Notes under the pieces: model-generated
Told to the model about the DNA's origin: nothing
What the model saw: only the letters and a program-made list of their open reading frames with translations
Database searches by the model: none
From: Capilliphycus salinus
GTDB taxonomy: Bacteria; Cyanobacteriota; Cyanobacteriia; Cyanobacteriales; Microcoleaceae
Direction of reading: 5' to 3'
DNA: 64,000 nucleotides
Assembly: GCF_047276495.1 (NCBI RefSeq)
Contig: NZ_CP178543.1
Location: 310,001 to 374,000, forward strand
Shown here: positions 51,244-61,510 of the stretch, piece by piece
Numbering within the stretch: position 1 is the stretch's first letter
How the letters are laid out: the number at the start of each line of letters is the position of its first letter
Made by a program: the position numbers and the translations under genes

Positions 51244-51405
51244 GCTTTTCAAGGGCTGAAAAACACCGCTCAAGAAGGGGAATAGACAACTGTACCTGTA
51301 CAGAATCCCTTTTTGTAGACTGAAGTGCATTTACAGCCCTTTTTGACTCACAAACTTTTTTCAAGTTGCGATAGGTTTGTTACAGTTTTTTTCAGTTACT
51401 TGAGT

Positions 51406-51852
51406 TTAGGAGTTTGCCATAAGTAACTCGGCTTTTTTGATGTAATCCCAACCTCTTTGATTCCAGACGTTCTTGATTCCCGTTTCTTTTTCTATCCAAC
51501 GCGCCACTTGTGGGCCGCTCAACGTTTCTCCCTTTGATAATTTCGATTCTAATTCTTTCCCTAAATTTTCCAGTTGCTCTTGGGTTAACAGGGCTTTTTT
51601 CCCTCTCATGTGCTTGCTTTTTATATGCTGTACTCCCGGTTCTCCTAAATCATTATATTTCTTGACTATTTCTTTGGCATAATCATAATTAATACCGACA
51701 GCAATTGCACTCTCTTTTATGGTCCAACCCTCTGATATTTTCCACAAAAGATGCCATCTTCTTGACTCGATTATCTCTTTACTTTTCAGGTACTTTTGCT
51801 TCAGTTCGTCAGAGGTATAATGGTTTGCTAGACTGGCTTTTCGGGTCATCAA
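51406..51852 (-). pseudogene. IS630-type transposase N-terminal fragment
   Basis: A 148-residue ORF with a winged-helix/HTH region (RRWHLLWKISEGWTIKESAI, then AVGINYDYAKEIVKKYNDLG) and a second helical part (LTQEQLENLGKELESKL, GPQVARWIEKETGIK). This is the DNA-binding half of IS630-family transposases. The following DDE half, which should lie below 51400, is absent. IS630 elements often use two overlapping frames, so this may be an intact orfA, but without orfB the element is dead. I saw no clear terminal repeats. Confidence 0.68.
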
Positions 51853-52304
51853 TCTTTTCTCCGTTAACTTTTGGGTGCTATGCCTGGGTTTTGATAACCT
51901 GGACGGTATAAGATGAATGAAGTGTGTCGAACTCGAAATCGGACAGTTTTAACTATTCCACAGGTTTTTAAAGCAAGTATGAAGCTTTGATGAAGCTTTG
52001 ATGAATTTGATGAATTTTTGATGAAGCCTTGGTCTCTCGGTTCTAGGTGCTACCCATGTCAACCGGGCTAAAATCGTCAAATTCTGCTTGGGTTGTGTCA
52101 GAACCGCATCGGCTGAAACTTAATCCCCACAGGAGTTTCAACCCTTGTTACCCCCTCAAACCCCTTCAAAAACCTCGAAAATTTCATGTCGTCGGGTCGG
52201 GCTTTTGACTCGGGAGAAGTTCGGCTAAAATATCCATACATTAAATTTGCTTTATTTTTAATAGAAAAGGTGCGAGTTGTAAACATCAGGGGGAGTGGGA
52301 ATTC
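51853..52304. other. 452-bp gap upstream of the kinase pair
   Basis: No gene recognised. A run of diverged 9-11-mers (TTTGATGAAGC, TTTGATGAA) at 51980-52031 forms a short tandem repeat. The promoter of the two-component genes should lie between here and 52300. Confidence 0.5.
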
Positions 52305-53843
52305 GTGTCAATCAATAGCGAGGGAAAAAGTTCATCAAGCAACAAGTTAAGCTTCAGTTTAAAAAACGGGTTGAGTCAGGGTTTATTTGGAGAAACTCGA
52401 ACCCGAATTCTTGCTTGGTATGCGATTCTAACGGGTTCCTGCGTGGGATTGTCTATTCCCCTTTTTACTCATTTAGTGATTTGGCAAGTTGATCGAAGAG
52501 TTTCTAAAGACTTGCAGGAGGAAATACGGAATTTTAAAAACTGTGTAAACCATCACGTTTTTGTCGAAAAAAAAACCGACCCCCAAAACATATTCGATCA
52601 TTTTTTATCCAAACAGATTCCCGCCAATAGAACCTTTTTGATTGCGACGATTAACGGTGAATTTTATCGCTCCAGTCCGCTGAGTTTGCCGGAGTCAATC
52701 TCTGAAACTTCTCCCCTGATTCGAGAACTTTCCCAAACCACTCAACCGATTGAAGGGCATATTTTTGATGCAAAACATCGAGAGGTTCTCTATCAGACAA
52801 AGCCTCTAATTATTAACGAAAATGTAACGGGTGTGTTGATTATTGCCAATATTTTAGGCGGAGAACGACAAGAAGCTCTAGATACATTTTATATTGTGAT
52901 TAAAGCTTTATTTGTTTTGGTGATTTTTGCTTTAATCTTAGCCTGGTTTATTTCCGGACGGCTTCTGCGTCCCATTCAATCTTTGATTAAAACGGCTCAT
53001 ACTATTAGTGAAACTGACCTTTCTCAACGAATTTCTGTATCCGGACGAGGAGAAATGGCGGAATTAGCAAAAACATTTAATCAGATGATGGATCGTCTAG
53101 AAAAAGCCTTTGTAACTCACCGACAACTTGTCAATGATGTTAGCCACGAACTGCGAACGCCGATAGCCATTATTCAAGGAAATTTGGAGTTGATTAATTA
53201 TTACGAGCCAGAAGAAAGACCAGAAATTATTAAATTGGCTCTCGATGAACTGAACCGAATGACTCGTTTAGTCGAAGATTTATTACTACTCGCTCGCTCA
53301 GAACAGCAAGATTTTTTGAGCTTAGAAACGGTAGAATTAGCCGAACTGACTCAGGAAATATACCTGAAAATTCAGAAATTAGCCAACCGAAACTGGATAT
53401 TAGACGCTCAAGGAACAGGTTCAATTTATGTCGATCCTCAACGTCTGACTCAAGCCACAATCAATTTAGTTCAAAATGCCGTTCAACATACCCAAGAAAA
53501 CGATACCATTGCCATCGGTTCTATTGTTGAGAAAACCTCAAAAAAACAGCAATTTCGCCTTTGGGTGAGAGATACTGGCGTTGGCATTTCTCAAGTCGAT
53601 CAACATCGAATTTTTCAACGATTTGTAAGAGCAGAAAATAGTCGGAGTTCTTATGAAGGTACCGGTTTGGGTCTATCCATTGTTAGAGCTATTGCAGAAA
53701 GTCACGGTGGCCATGTAGAATTATACAGTCAACTCGGTGAAGGCGCGACTTTCACTTTGGTTTTACCGATGAAAATCAGCAATCATCAATCGATACATCA
53801 AAATTTTTTTGAAACTCCCTACTTGAGGAAGGAAACCGATTGA
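52305..53843 (+). CDS. Membrane sensor histidine kinase, copy A
   Basis: A 512-residue kinase with GTG start, a GGGGGAG lying 10-15 nt upstream. Membrane helices at about 35-58 and 197-220 enclose a periplasmic sensor of about 140 residues. A HAMP domain follows (RLLRPIQSLIKTAHTISETD), then the dimerisation helix with H281 in DVSHELRTPIAIIQGNLE, and a HATPase domain with NLVQNAVQHT, DTGVGIS and GTGLGLSIV. It is closely related to the next kinase; the sensor domain differs most. It probably phosphorylates the OmpR-type regulator at 55.6 kb. The signal is unknown. Confidence 0.9.
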   Translation: MSINSEGKSSSSNKLSFSLKNGLSQGLFGETRTRILAWYAILTGSCVGLSIPLFTHLVIWQVDRRVSKDLQEEIRNFKNCVNHHVFVEKKTDPQNIFDHFLSKQIPANRTFLIATINGEFYRSSPLSLPESISETSPLIRELSQTTQPIEGHIFDAKHREVLYQTKPLIINENVTGVLIIANILGGERQEALDTFYIVIKALFVLVIFALILAWFISGRLLRPIQSLIKTAHTISETDLSQRISVSGRGEMAELAKTFNQMMDRLEKAFVTHRQLVNDVSHELRTPIAIIQGNLELINYYEPEERPEIIKLALDELNRMTRLVEDLLLLARSEQQDFLSLETVELAELTQEIYLKIQKLANRNWILDAQGTGSIYVDPQRLTQATINLVQNAVQHTQENDTIAIGSIVEKTSKKQQFRLWVRDTGVGISQVDQHRIFQRFVRAENSRSSYEGTGLGLSIVRAIAESHGGHVELYSQLGEGATFTLVLPMKISNHQSIHQNFFETPYLRKETD

Positions 53844-54109
53844 AGCTTAAATCAAGGATGGGATTGTAAACCTTGCTAGAATGGTAAAGTCGTGGTACTG
53901 TTCTATCAGCAAAACGAGCGATTATAACTGATACCAGATAACGGTTGTATTCAGGCCAGGTAAAGCCTTTTAACTAGCCTGGAAACGTTCATCTGTACTC
54001 AGGTAAGTCTTTCGCTTCGGGGGAACTTCTACTCTAATATCAAATCGCAAACCAGCTTCATTTTTGAGAGACAAGCTGTGAATTCAAACAGCAGGAGGAG
54101 TTGAAATAA

Positions 54110-55618
54110 GTGTCAACCGCTAGCGATCGCAAAAATTCACCGGGGAAGACCTTAAGTTCGGGTTCAAAAAACGGGGTGAGTCATGGTTTTTTTGGAGAAG
54201 CTCGCACCCGCATTCTGGGTTGGTATGTGATTATAACGGGCTGCTTTGTGGGATTGTCTATTCCCATTTTTACTCATTTAGTCATTCTGCAAGTTGATCG
54301 AAGAGTTGCCGAAGATTTAGAGGAAGAAATTGAGGTTTTTGAACAATCTATAAACTATCATGTTTCCGCCGAAAAACAAACCGATCCTCAAAAACTGTTC
54401 GATCATTTTTTATACGAAAAACTTCCCAGTGATAAAACCTTTTTGATAGCCACAATTGGGGGTAAATTTTATCGTTCCAGTCCGCTGAGTTTGCCGGAGT
54501 CAATCTCTCGAAATTCGGCTATAATTCAAGAACTTTCCCAAATTACTCAAACGATACGAGGGAAGATTTTCGATAAAGAAGCTGGAGAAATTCTCTATCA
54601 TACAGAGCCGCTAACGATTAACGGAAAAGTAGCGGGGGTGTTAATTATTGCGAATATTCTAGCTGGAGAACGAGAAGAAGTTCTAGATACCGTTTTTATT
54701 GTTGTTACCGTTTTATTAGTTTTGGTTGTTTTCGCTTTAATCTTAGCCTGGTTTGTTTCCGGACGGGTTTTGCGTCCCATTCAAACCCTGATTCAAGCGG
54801 CTCATGCTATTAGTGAAACTGACCTTTCTCAACGAATTTCTGTATCCGGACAAGGAGAAATGGCTCAATTAGCAACAACCTTTAATCAGATGATGGATCG
54901 TCTAGAAAAAGCATTTTTGGCTCACCAACAGCTTTTGAATGATGTTAGCCACGAACTGCGAACGCCGATAGCCATTGTTCAAGGTAATTTAGAATCTCTT
55001 GATTATTACGATCCCGAAGAAAGACCGGAAATTATTAAATTGGCTCTCGATGAACTGAAGCGAATGACTCGTTTAGTCGAAGATTTATTACTGCTCGCTC
55101 GCTCAGAACAGCAAGATTTTTTGAGCTTAGAAACGGTAGAATTAGCCGAACTTACCCAGGAAATATACTTAAAAATTCAGGGATTAGCTAACCGAAATTG
55201 GATATTAGACGCTCAAGGAACAGGTTCAATTTATGTCGATCCTCAACGCCTGACTCAAGCGATAATCAATTTAGTTCAAAATGCCGTTCAACATACCCAA
55301 GAAAACGATACCATTGCCATCGGTTCTATTGTTGAGAAAACCTCAAAAAAGCAGCAATTTCGACTTTGGGTAAGAGATACTGGCGTTGGCATTTCTCAAG
55401 TCGATCAACATCGAATTTTTCAACGGTTTGTCAAAGCAGAAAATAGTCAGAGTTCTTCTGAGGGTACGGGTTTGGGTCTATCCATCGTTAGCGCTATTGC
55501 AGAAAGTCACGGAGGCTCTGTAGAATTATACAGTCAACTCGGTGAAGGCGCGACGTTCACTTTAGTTTTACCGATTAAAATCAGCAGTAATCAATCGATT
55601 TTTCCCAAGGATAAGTAA
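54110..55618 (+). CDS. Membrane sensor histidine kinase, copy B
   Basis: A 502-residue paralogue of the preceding gene, GTG start with AGGAGGAG upstream. The phospho-accepting His is again residue 281 (DVSHELRTPIAIVQGNLE), and the catalytic domain is nearly identical to copy A over residues 275-475. Periplasmic parts are alike in plan but differ in many charged residues. A 266-bp gap separates the two kinases, while the response regulator follows copy B after only 5 bp, so copy B and the regulator form a tight operon. Confidence 0.9.
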   Translation: MSTASDRKNSPGKTLSSGSKNGVSHGFFGEARTRILGWYVIITGCFVGLSIPIFTHLVILQVDRRVAEDLEEEIEVFEQSINYHVSAEKQTDPQKLFDHFLYEKLPSDKTFLIATIGGKFYRSSPLSLPESISRNSAIIQELSQITQTIRGKIFDKEAGEILYHTEPLTINGKVAGVLIIANILAGEREEVLDTVFIVVTVLLVLVVFALILAWFVSGRVLRPIQTLIQAAHAISETDLSQRISVSGQGEMAQLATTFNQMMDRLEKAFLAHQQLLNDVSHELRTPIAIVQGNLESLDYYDPEERPEIIKLALDELKRMTRLVEDLLLLARSEQQDFLSLETVELAELTQEIYLKIQGLANRNWILDAQGTGSIYVDPQRLTQAIINLVQNAVQHTQENDTIAIGSIVEKTSKKQQFRLWVRDTGVGISQVDQHRIFQRFVKAENSQSSSEGTGLGLSIVSAIAESHGGSVELYSQLGEGATFTLVLPIKISSNQSIFPKDK

Positions 55619-55623
55619 GGACT

Positions 55624-56307
55624 ATGAACCGGATTTTAATTGTTGAAGATGAACCTCGAATTGTGATTTTTTTAGAAAAAGGATTGCGAGCCAATGGTTT
55701 TGCAACCACTTCTACATCCGATGTCAAAGAAGTCACAAATCTGGCTTTAACAGGGAATTTTGATCTGATTCTTTTAGACTTGGGTTTACCCAAAAAAGAC
55801 GGGTTAACTGTACTGGAAGAACTGCGGGGTCAAGGGGTAACAATTCCGATTATTATTCTCACCGCACGAGATGATATTCGCGACAAAGTAAAAGGGTTAA
55901 GTCAAGGCGCCGATGATTACATTACCAAACCCTTTCATTTTGAAGAACTTTTAGCCCGAATTCGCTTAAGATTAAGATCCCAAAACCGCAATACCAACAC
56001 CCTCAACACCAGTCCAGCAAAAACCACTTTACAAGTCGGTGAACTGGTGGTTGACTTACGCACCCGTTCAGTCAAATTAAACGAACAAGAAATTGAATTA
56101 CCCGCCAAAGAATTTAACCTCTTAGAAGTCTTCATGCGTCACCCCGGACAAGTAATCACACGCCAACAAATTCTAGATCGAGTCTGGGGTTATAATTACG
56201 ATCCGGGTTCTAATATTGTTGATGTTTACGTCGGACTACTTCGCAAAAAATTACCAGGTGAACTCATTGAAACCGTTCGCGGAGTTGGCTACCGTTTACG
56301 CATCTAG
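55624..56307 (+). CDS. OmpR/PhoB-family response regulator
   Basis: A 227-residue regulator. The receiver domain has the acidic pair in LIVEDEPRI, phospho-acceptor D52 in LILLDLGLPKKDG, and the Lys of DDYITKPFHFEE. The C-terminal winged helix has PAKEFNLLEVFMRHPGQVIT and the recognition region VDVYVGLLRKKL with GVGYRLRI at the end. It is likely the partner of both kinases upstream. No target promoter can be identified from the window. Confidence 0.93.
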   Translation: MNRILIVEDEPRIVIFLEKGLRANGFATTSTSDVKEVTNLALTGNFDLILLDLGLPKKDGLTVLEELRGQGVTIPIIILTARDDIRDKVKGLSQGADDYITKPFHFEELLARIRLRLRSQNRNTNTLNTSPAKTTLQVGELVVDLRTRSVKLNEQEIELPAKEFNLLEVFMRHPGQVITRQQILDRVWGYNYDPGSNIVDVYVGLLRKKLPGELIETVRGVGYRLRI

Positions 56308-56941
56308 AAAAAGCGTTTTTGTAGCCGTCAGAAATCCCGTAGAGGCGGGTTCTGCAATTATAGATGTTACCCAGAAATAACGGATATAAACCCGCCCCGG
56401 AGTCACCGAAAAAACCCTTAACGGTCATGGGGGGTTTGTATAGGTTGTTAGAAGGATGATTTGACTTTTTGATCGGATTTTAATAGCAGCGATTTGATTA
56501 ACGAGTTTAACAAAATTCAAGATTTTTCACAAATTGGGGGCGAGGGGTCGGTTAAATCCCTCCGGTGGGAATTTATAGCTAAACTTGGTCGCCGATCCGG
56601 ATTCTGTGCCACAATTAACTTAAACGCTCTGTTTGTCATCGCAGAGTCCGTCTGTTGTACTGACTTCCAGTGACCCTTAACGGGGTTCGGTGAACAATCA
56701 GCCTAATTTTTTAGAGGTTGCATCAACGGTATGGTCAGGGGAAAAACTAACAAAAAACAATTAATAATTTCTCCTTAGACTCTCAATTCCCTGATTTTTT
56801 ATTCCCTGAAATCTCACGATTTTTGAATTCTGAGGAAAATTCCCTTAAACAAAAAAGTGAGTTTAAAAGTAAAATAGAATCACCATTGACTGCTATTGAA
56901 TTGCATAAATGCCGATTTTTTTTTAGACGCTAAACCCTCCT
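56308..56941. other. 634-bp gap with one dispersed element and hairpins
   Basis: A GGGGCGGGTT-family element spans 56339-56399 (AGAGGCGGGTTCTG...AAACCCGCCCCGG). AAATCCC/GGGAATTT (around 56552-56572) and GCTCTG/CAGAG (around 56625-56646) can form hairpins. No protein gene recognised. Confidence 0.55.
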
Positions 56942-59119
56942 ATGCAAATGATTGGTCAACTTTTAGATAGACGGTATCGCATCGTTCAAATCCTTAGTTC
57001 TGGGGCCTTTGGACAAACCTATTTGGCCGCTGATACTCGTCGTCCGGGTCATCCTCAATGTGTGGTTAAACAGCTTCGTCCTCCCAATAATAATTCTAAA
57101 ATTTTAAAAACGGCGTTGCGATTATTTGAAAAAGAAGCGGAAATTTTAGAAAGATTGGGGCGTCACGATCAAATTCCCCTGCTTTTAGCATACTTTAAAG
57201 AAAACAATCATTTCTACTTGGTTGAAGAATATATCGAAGGGCATTCCCTAACAAAAGAATTGGTTCCCGGTACGCCTTGGCCGGAAGAACGGGTGATAAA
57301 ATTATTAGAAGAAATCTTAGAAATTCTTCTATTTGTTCACGAACAAGGCGTGATTCATCGAGATGTGAATCCCTCCAATATTATTCGCCGCAGAAGTGAT
57401 AAAAAATTGGTGTTAATTGACTTTGGTTCCGTCAAAGAAGTCAGCCATCAATTCTTAAATGGTAACAGTCAATCCATGCGAACGATTGCAACTGGAACCC
57501 CGTCTTATATGCCCATTGAACAGTTCCAAGGGAATCCCCAATATAATAGCGATATTTATGCGGCGGGGATGATTGCCATTCAAGCTATTACCGGGTTAGA
57601 AGCCTCAGATTTACCCAAACTTCAAGACCCAAATCTTTCTAATCCCGACGATATTACCTGGCGAAATCGCGCTCGGGTGAGTGCAGGTTTGGCGAAAATT
57701 ATTGATAAAATGGTGCATCATTACCACGTCAAACGTTATCCCAGTGCGAGCGATGTCATATCGGATTTAAGAAAAATAACCGGGCGATCTGATTTTACCC
57801 ACGTTCCGAATCAACAAGTCGCTTCCAACAAGGCTACAAGAATAATAAATTGGGGAAAAATAGCCGGATTAACCGCCACAGGATTGGTTGGATTATTGGT
57901 CATTTTTGGATTGATAAAAGTCTTGAATCGACCCGATCCCGTCAAAGCCGAAGCCGCTTTTTCTCAAGGGGTAGAAAAGCTGGAAAAAGGCAATCCAAAA
58001 TCGGCGGTTAGAACCCTAACTCAAGCGATTAACTATAATCCGAATAATCCCCAAGCCTATCATCAACGGGGAAATGCTTACTACGATCTCGAAGAATATC
58101 AAAAGGCAATCGAAGATTATACAAAAGCCATTCAACTCAATCCCAACTACATTAATGCCTATTTTAATCGGGGATTAGCCCGTTACGATGCCGAAGATTT
58201 TTCCGGGGCGATCGCAGACTATTCCAAAGTGCTAGAATTGCAACCCCAAGATGCCGATGCCTATTATAAACGGGGATTGGCTGAATACGACCTGCAAAAT
58301 TATCCGCAAGCAGTAGAAGACTTTAGCGCCGTAATTCGCTTACAATCGGATAATTCCCTCGCCTATCGCTCCCGAGGACTCTCCCGAGTCAAAGCCGGAG
58401 ATTTACAAGGGGGACTCGCCGATTATACCGAAGCCATTCGACTCGATCCCAAATATGTTTTAGCCTATTACGATCGCGGTAGAACCCGGTTTCATCTGGG
58501 AGACTATCAAGGCGCCCTGACCGATTACGATCGCGTGATAGCATTAGAACCGGATAACCGTTACGTTTATGGAAATCGCTGTAGCACCCAAATCAACTTG
58601 GGTAAACATCAAGCCGCGATCGCCGACTGTACCCAAGCGATCCAACTCGAACCCAACGCCGTCGCCTACAACAATCGCTGTGTCGCCTATTTGAACCTAC
58701 AAGACCTGGAAAACGCCTTAGACGATTGTAGCAAAGCCATAGAACTCAGCCCCAAAGATTACAAAGCCTACAGCAATCGGGGAATGGTTCAAGTCGCCCG
58801 TCAAGACTTGTCCGAGGCGATCGCCGACTATACCAAAGCCATAGAAATCAACCCCAATGATGCTCAATCTTACAGCAATCGGGCCGTTGCTTACTACGAA
58901 CTTCAAGATTATAATCAAGCGATCGCCGATTACGTGCAAGCCATTCGCCTCAAACCCGATTATGCCACCGCCTACTACGGACGGGGAATGGTGCGAGTCG
59001 CCTTAGGGGATAAAAGCGGTGCAATTAACGATTTTCAGCAAGCCGGACAACTGTATTTAGAACAGGGATTAACGGGAGGATATCGGGACGCTCAATATCA
59101 AATTCAACAGTTGCAATAA
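56942..59119 (+). CDS. Serine/threonine protein kinase with 11 TPR repeats
   Basis: A 725-residue protein. The kinase domain (residues 10-275) has the glycine loop SSGAFGQTYLA, the ATP Lys in CVVKQL, HRDVNPSNII (catalytic loop), DFGSVK and the APE-equivalent GTPSYMPIEQF. A membrane helix (about 305-328) would place the C-terminal half outside the cytoplasm. Eleven TPR units of 34 residues run from about 340 to 715, each with the A-Y-x-x-R-G pattern. Cyanobacteria have many such PknB-like kinases with repeat sensors. Two TPRs carry Cys pairs (NRCSTQ, IADCTQ, NNRCVA). Target proteins are unknown. Confidence 0.9.
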   Translation: MQMIGQLLDRRYRIVQILSSGAFGQTYLAADTRRPGHPQCVVKQLRPPNNNSKILKTALRLFEKEAEILERLGRHDQIPLLLAYFKENNHFYLVEEYIEGHSLTKELVPGTPWPEERVIKLLEEILEILLFVHEQGVIHRDVNPSNIIRRRSDKKLVLIDFGSVKEVSHQFLNGNSQSMRTIATGTPSYMPIEQFQGNPQYNSDIYAAGMIAIQAITGLEASDLPKLQDPNLSNPDDITWRNRARVSAGLAKIIDKMVHHYHVKRYPSASDVISDLRKITGRSDFTHVPNQQVASNKATRIINWGKIAGLTATGLVGLLVIFGLIKVLNRPDPVKAEAAFSQGVEKLEKGNPKSAVRTLTQAINYNPNNPQAYHQRGNAYYDLEEYQKAIEDYTKAIQLNPNYINAYFNRGLARYDAEDFSGAIADYSKVLELQPQDADAYYKRGLAEYDLQNYPQAVEDFSAVIRLQSDNSLAYRSRGLSRVKAGDLQGGLADYTEAIRLDPKYVLAYYDRGRTRFHLGDYQGALTDYDRVIALEPDNRYVYGNRCSTQINLGKHQAAIADCTQAIQLEPNAVAYNNRCVAYLNLQDLENALDDCSKAIELSPKDYKAYSNRGMVQVARQDLSEAIADYTKAIEINPNDAQSYSNRAVAYYELQDYNQAIADYVQAIRLKPDYATAYYGRGMVRVALGDKSGAINDFQQAGQLYLEQGLTGGYRDAQYQIQQLQ

Positions 59120-59166
59120 ACCCATGAAATCATATGATATCCGCTTGATTAATGCGTGTTATGGGA

Positions 59167-59231
59167 TGTGGGGCGAGTTTAACTCAATCTCGGAGTGGTT
59201 GCCCTCGATCTTCGGCGTAACCCGCCCCTAC
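59167..59231. repeat. Diverged GGGGCGGGTT-family element
   Basis: GTGGGGCGAGTTT at the left and AACCCGCCCCTAC at the right, in the gap between two convergent genes. Confidence 0.65.
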
Positions 59232-59272
59232 ATGACGCTCATTGATTAGTCGAACATAATATCACCGCTATT

Positions 59273-61279
59273 TTAAACCTTCGGTTCGCTCAAAAACCAA
59301 GCCCGTAAAACCTCCGCCACCGTCCAAGCTTGGGCGGGACATCCACAGGGACGCATGGGAGCATTTCCCTCAAAAATCTCGCTCATATTCCCGACACCCG
59401 CAGCCCACAAATGATCGGTGAGGGGTTCTAAAAACTGTCTGGCTCGGGCAGAATCTTTATAAACCCGCAAATGCGCCAAAACAAACGGCCCGATCAACCA
59501 ACCCCAAACCGTCCCCTGATGGTAAGCGCCATCGCGTTGAACCAGATCGCCGGTGTAGCGTCCTTGATACTGAGGATCGTCGGCGGCCAAACTGCGGAGT
59601 CCATAAGAGGTTAACAGTTCTTGAGCGCAGATCTCAACCACTTGACGCTGACGTTTGGCATTTAACAGACAGGGATAGGAATTTTTTTCGCCAAAAGGCG
59701 GCAGAGAAACCGCTAAAATTTGATTCGGACGCAAACTGGCATCATTGCCCTCGGGCGTATCGAGAACATCGTAACAGTATTCCGCCTCTTCATTCCAAAA
59801 CCGAGCAAAACCTTTCGCCGTTTGTTGGGCGAGTTGCTGGTATTCGTCGTAGGGTTTACCCAATTGTTGAGCAAAACGGATCATCATCTGGAGGGCGTGA
59901 TACCAGAGTGCGTTAACTTCGACCGGTTTTCCCATACGCGGAGTAACCACCCAATCTCCGACTTTCGCATCCATCCAAGTCAGTTGAACACCCGGTTCAC
60001 CGGCGTAGATCAAACCATCTTCGCGATCGAGGTGAATGTTATAACGAGTTCCCCGCTTGTACCAGTCGATAATATCGGCCAAAATCGGGAAAAGTTCCTG
60101 CACCAAGCTTTCATCGCCGCTGGCGTCTACATAAGTGCGAATCGCTTCAAAATACCACAGTGTCGCATCAACGGCGTTATAGTCGGGAATATCTCCGCGA
60201 TCGGGAAAACGGTTGGGAAGCATTCCTTGATCGACGTATTGGGCAAAAGTTCGTAAAATCGAACGGGCCACATCCAAGCGTCCGGTATAGAGGGTTAAAC
60301 CGGGAAGGCTAATCATGGTATCTCGCCCCCAATCCCCAAACCAGGGATAACCGGCCATAATCGTTTTGCCTTCCGGTTCATCGGCAGTGGGACGATCAAC
60401 AATAAATTGATCGGCCGCCAGAACTAATTGATGAATCCATTGGGGAGTTTGTTCGCTAACGGGGGAATTTTGTAGCAGTTGTTGTTCGTAATGGCGGCGA
60501 GACTCCAAGGCAATTTCACCGTTGAGTTGGGGATCGGGTTTGGTACTGGCGACAAAGGTGATCGATTGTCCGGCTTCTAGGGTGGTGTAGAAGGTTGCCC
60601 CGTGTAAATGATCTTCGCTATCATCTAAGCCCCGTTCCCGTTCGACAGACAGATCGAAACCGTAATACCAGGGATGGGTGGCGATGGAGGTGGCAACTTT
60701 TGCCCCATCGGTGAGTAAATATAAAGGAGTTGCCAATTGAAAGGCTTTGATGCACACTCCATGTTCGATGGTATCGACTTGAATCGGCCATTGATTGGCG
60801 TGGGTGTTGTGGTGGTAGTCTCGATGATTGACTAAGGCTTTCAACGTCAGCGTCATCGGTTGGGTGGCACGGTGGAGCCTATACTGAACATAGGTGGTAT
60901 TTTCTCCCTGTTGCATCCAGACTCGTTTTTCCAGCAGAGCGTCTGCACAGGCATATTTCCACGTCGGAATTGTGCCATCTAAATAAAATCGTTCCAGATG
61001 TTTAAAGCCTTCGGGATCAACTTTGCCGTCTGCCCAACGATTCGTGTAAATTGGAAACAATCGATTATCGTAGCTGACCGTCTCATCTAACTTGGCTAAG
61101 AGTAATGTCCGACCTAAAGGTGGATTGAGAGCGGCCAATAGTAATCCGTGATATCGACGGGTTAATACACCTGCAATTGTGCCTGAAGCGTAACCACCTA
61201 TCCCATTGGTGACTAGCCATTCTCGCGATTCAGCAGATGCCAGATCACAACAGATTTCTCGTCCAAATGTAATAATCAT
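59273..61279 (-). CDS. Glycogen debranching enzyme (amylo-alpha-1,6-glucosidase type)
   Basis: A 668-residue protein with the two-domain plan of bacterial GDEs. The N-terminal beta domain begins with ITFGREICCDLASAESREWL and NGIGGYASGTIAGVLTRRYH. The C-terminal (alpha/alpha)6 barrel (GDE_C) has GYPWFGDWGRDTMISLPGLT, DYNAVDATLWYFEAIRTY and LTWMDAKVGDWVVTPRMG with the catalytic acids. It would release glucose from glycogen branch points in the cytoplasm. This non-GH13 debrancher adds to the GlgX-type enzyme usual in cyanobacteria. The GH13/CBM20 amylase at 27-29 kb could act on the same polymer. Confidence 0.88.
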   Translation of the reverse strand: MIITFGREICCDLASAESREWLVTNGIGGYASGTIAGVLTRRYHGLLLAALNPPLGRTLLLAKLDETVSYDNRLFPIYTNRWADGKVDPEGFKHLERFYLDGTIPTWKYACADALLEKRVWMQQGENTTYVQYRLHRATQPMTLTLKALVNHRDYHHNTHANQWPIQVDTIEHGVCIKAFQLATPLYLLTDGAKVATSIATHPWYYGFDLSVERERGLDDSEDHLHGATFYTTLEAGQSITFVASTKPDPQLNGEIALESRRHYEQQLLQNSPVSEQTPQWIHQLVLAADQFIVDRPTADEPEGKTIMAGYPWFGDWGRDTMISLPGLTLYTGRLDVARSILRTFAQYVDQGMLPNRFPDRGDIPDYNAVDATLWYFEAIRTYVDASGDESLVQELFPILADIIDWYKRGTRYNIHLDREDGLIYAGEPGVQLTWMDAKVGDWVVTPRMGKPVEVNALWYHALQMMIRFAQQLGKPYDEYQQLAQQTAKGFARFWNEEAEYCYDVLDTPEGNDASLRPNQILAVSLPPFGEKNSYPCLLNAKRQRQVVEICAQELLTSYGLRSLAADDPQYQGRYTGDLVQRDGAYHQGTVWGWLIGPFVLAHLRVYKDSARARQFLEPLTDHLWAAGVGNMSEIFEGNAPMRPCGCPAQAWTVAEVLRAWFLSEPKV

Positions 61280-61510
61280 GCTTGATCTCCTAACTTACAC
61301 TCAGTTTATCTATCGGGTGCTGTGTCAACTTTCTGACTGTTTAGATTCATTTATAGAGACTGAGTGTTTATTGTAAATCCCACCTTAGCCTTAAAAGAGA
61401 TTCTCTTTTTTCTTTTAAGAGTTGTCGGGGATGCAATAATTTTTTAAAATGCGTATTTTCAGAGAAGTGGTGAAATCACCGAATCTAAAATTAATAAAAT
61501 TTCATTATTA

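Larger units (their letters stand above)
50672..51405. other. 734-bp gap with gene relics
   Basis: No intact gene fits here. The region holds a ctaC-like remnant (51034-51106) and a copy of the sequence that lies 3' of the PEP-CTERM genes (51156-51243 resembles 48679-48765). These are described separately. The promoter of the PEP-CTERM operon should lie near 50680-50800. Confidence 0.55.

Noticed and set aside
51107..51364. 85-codon minus-strand ORF
   Set aside because: It covers the diverged copy of the PEP-CTERM 3' flank and part of no known family.
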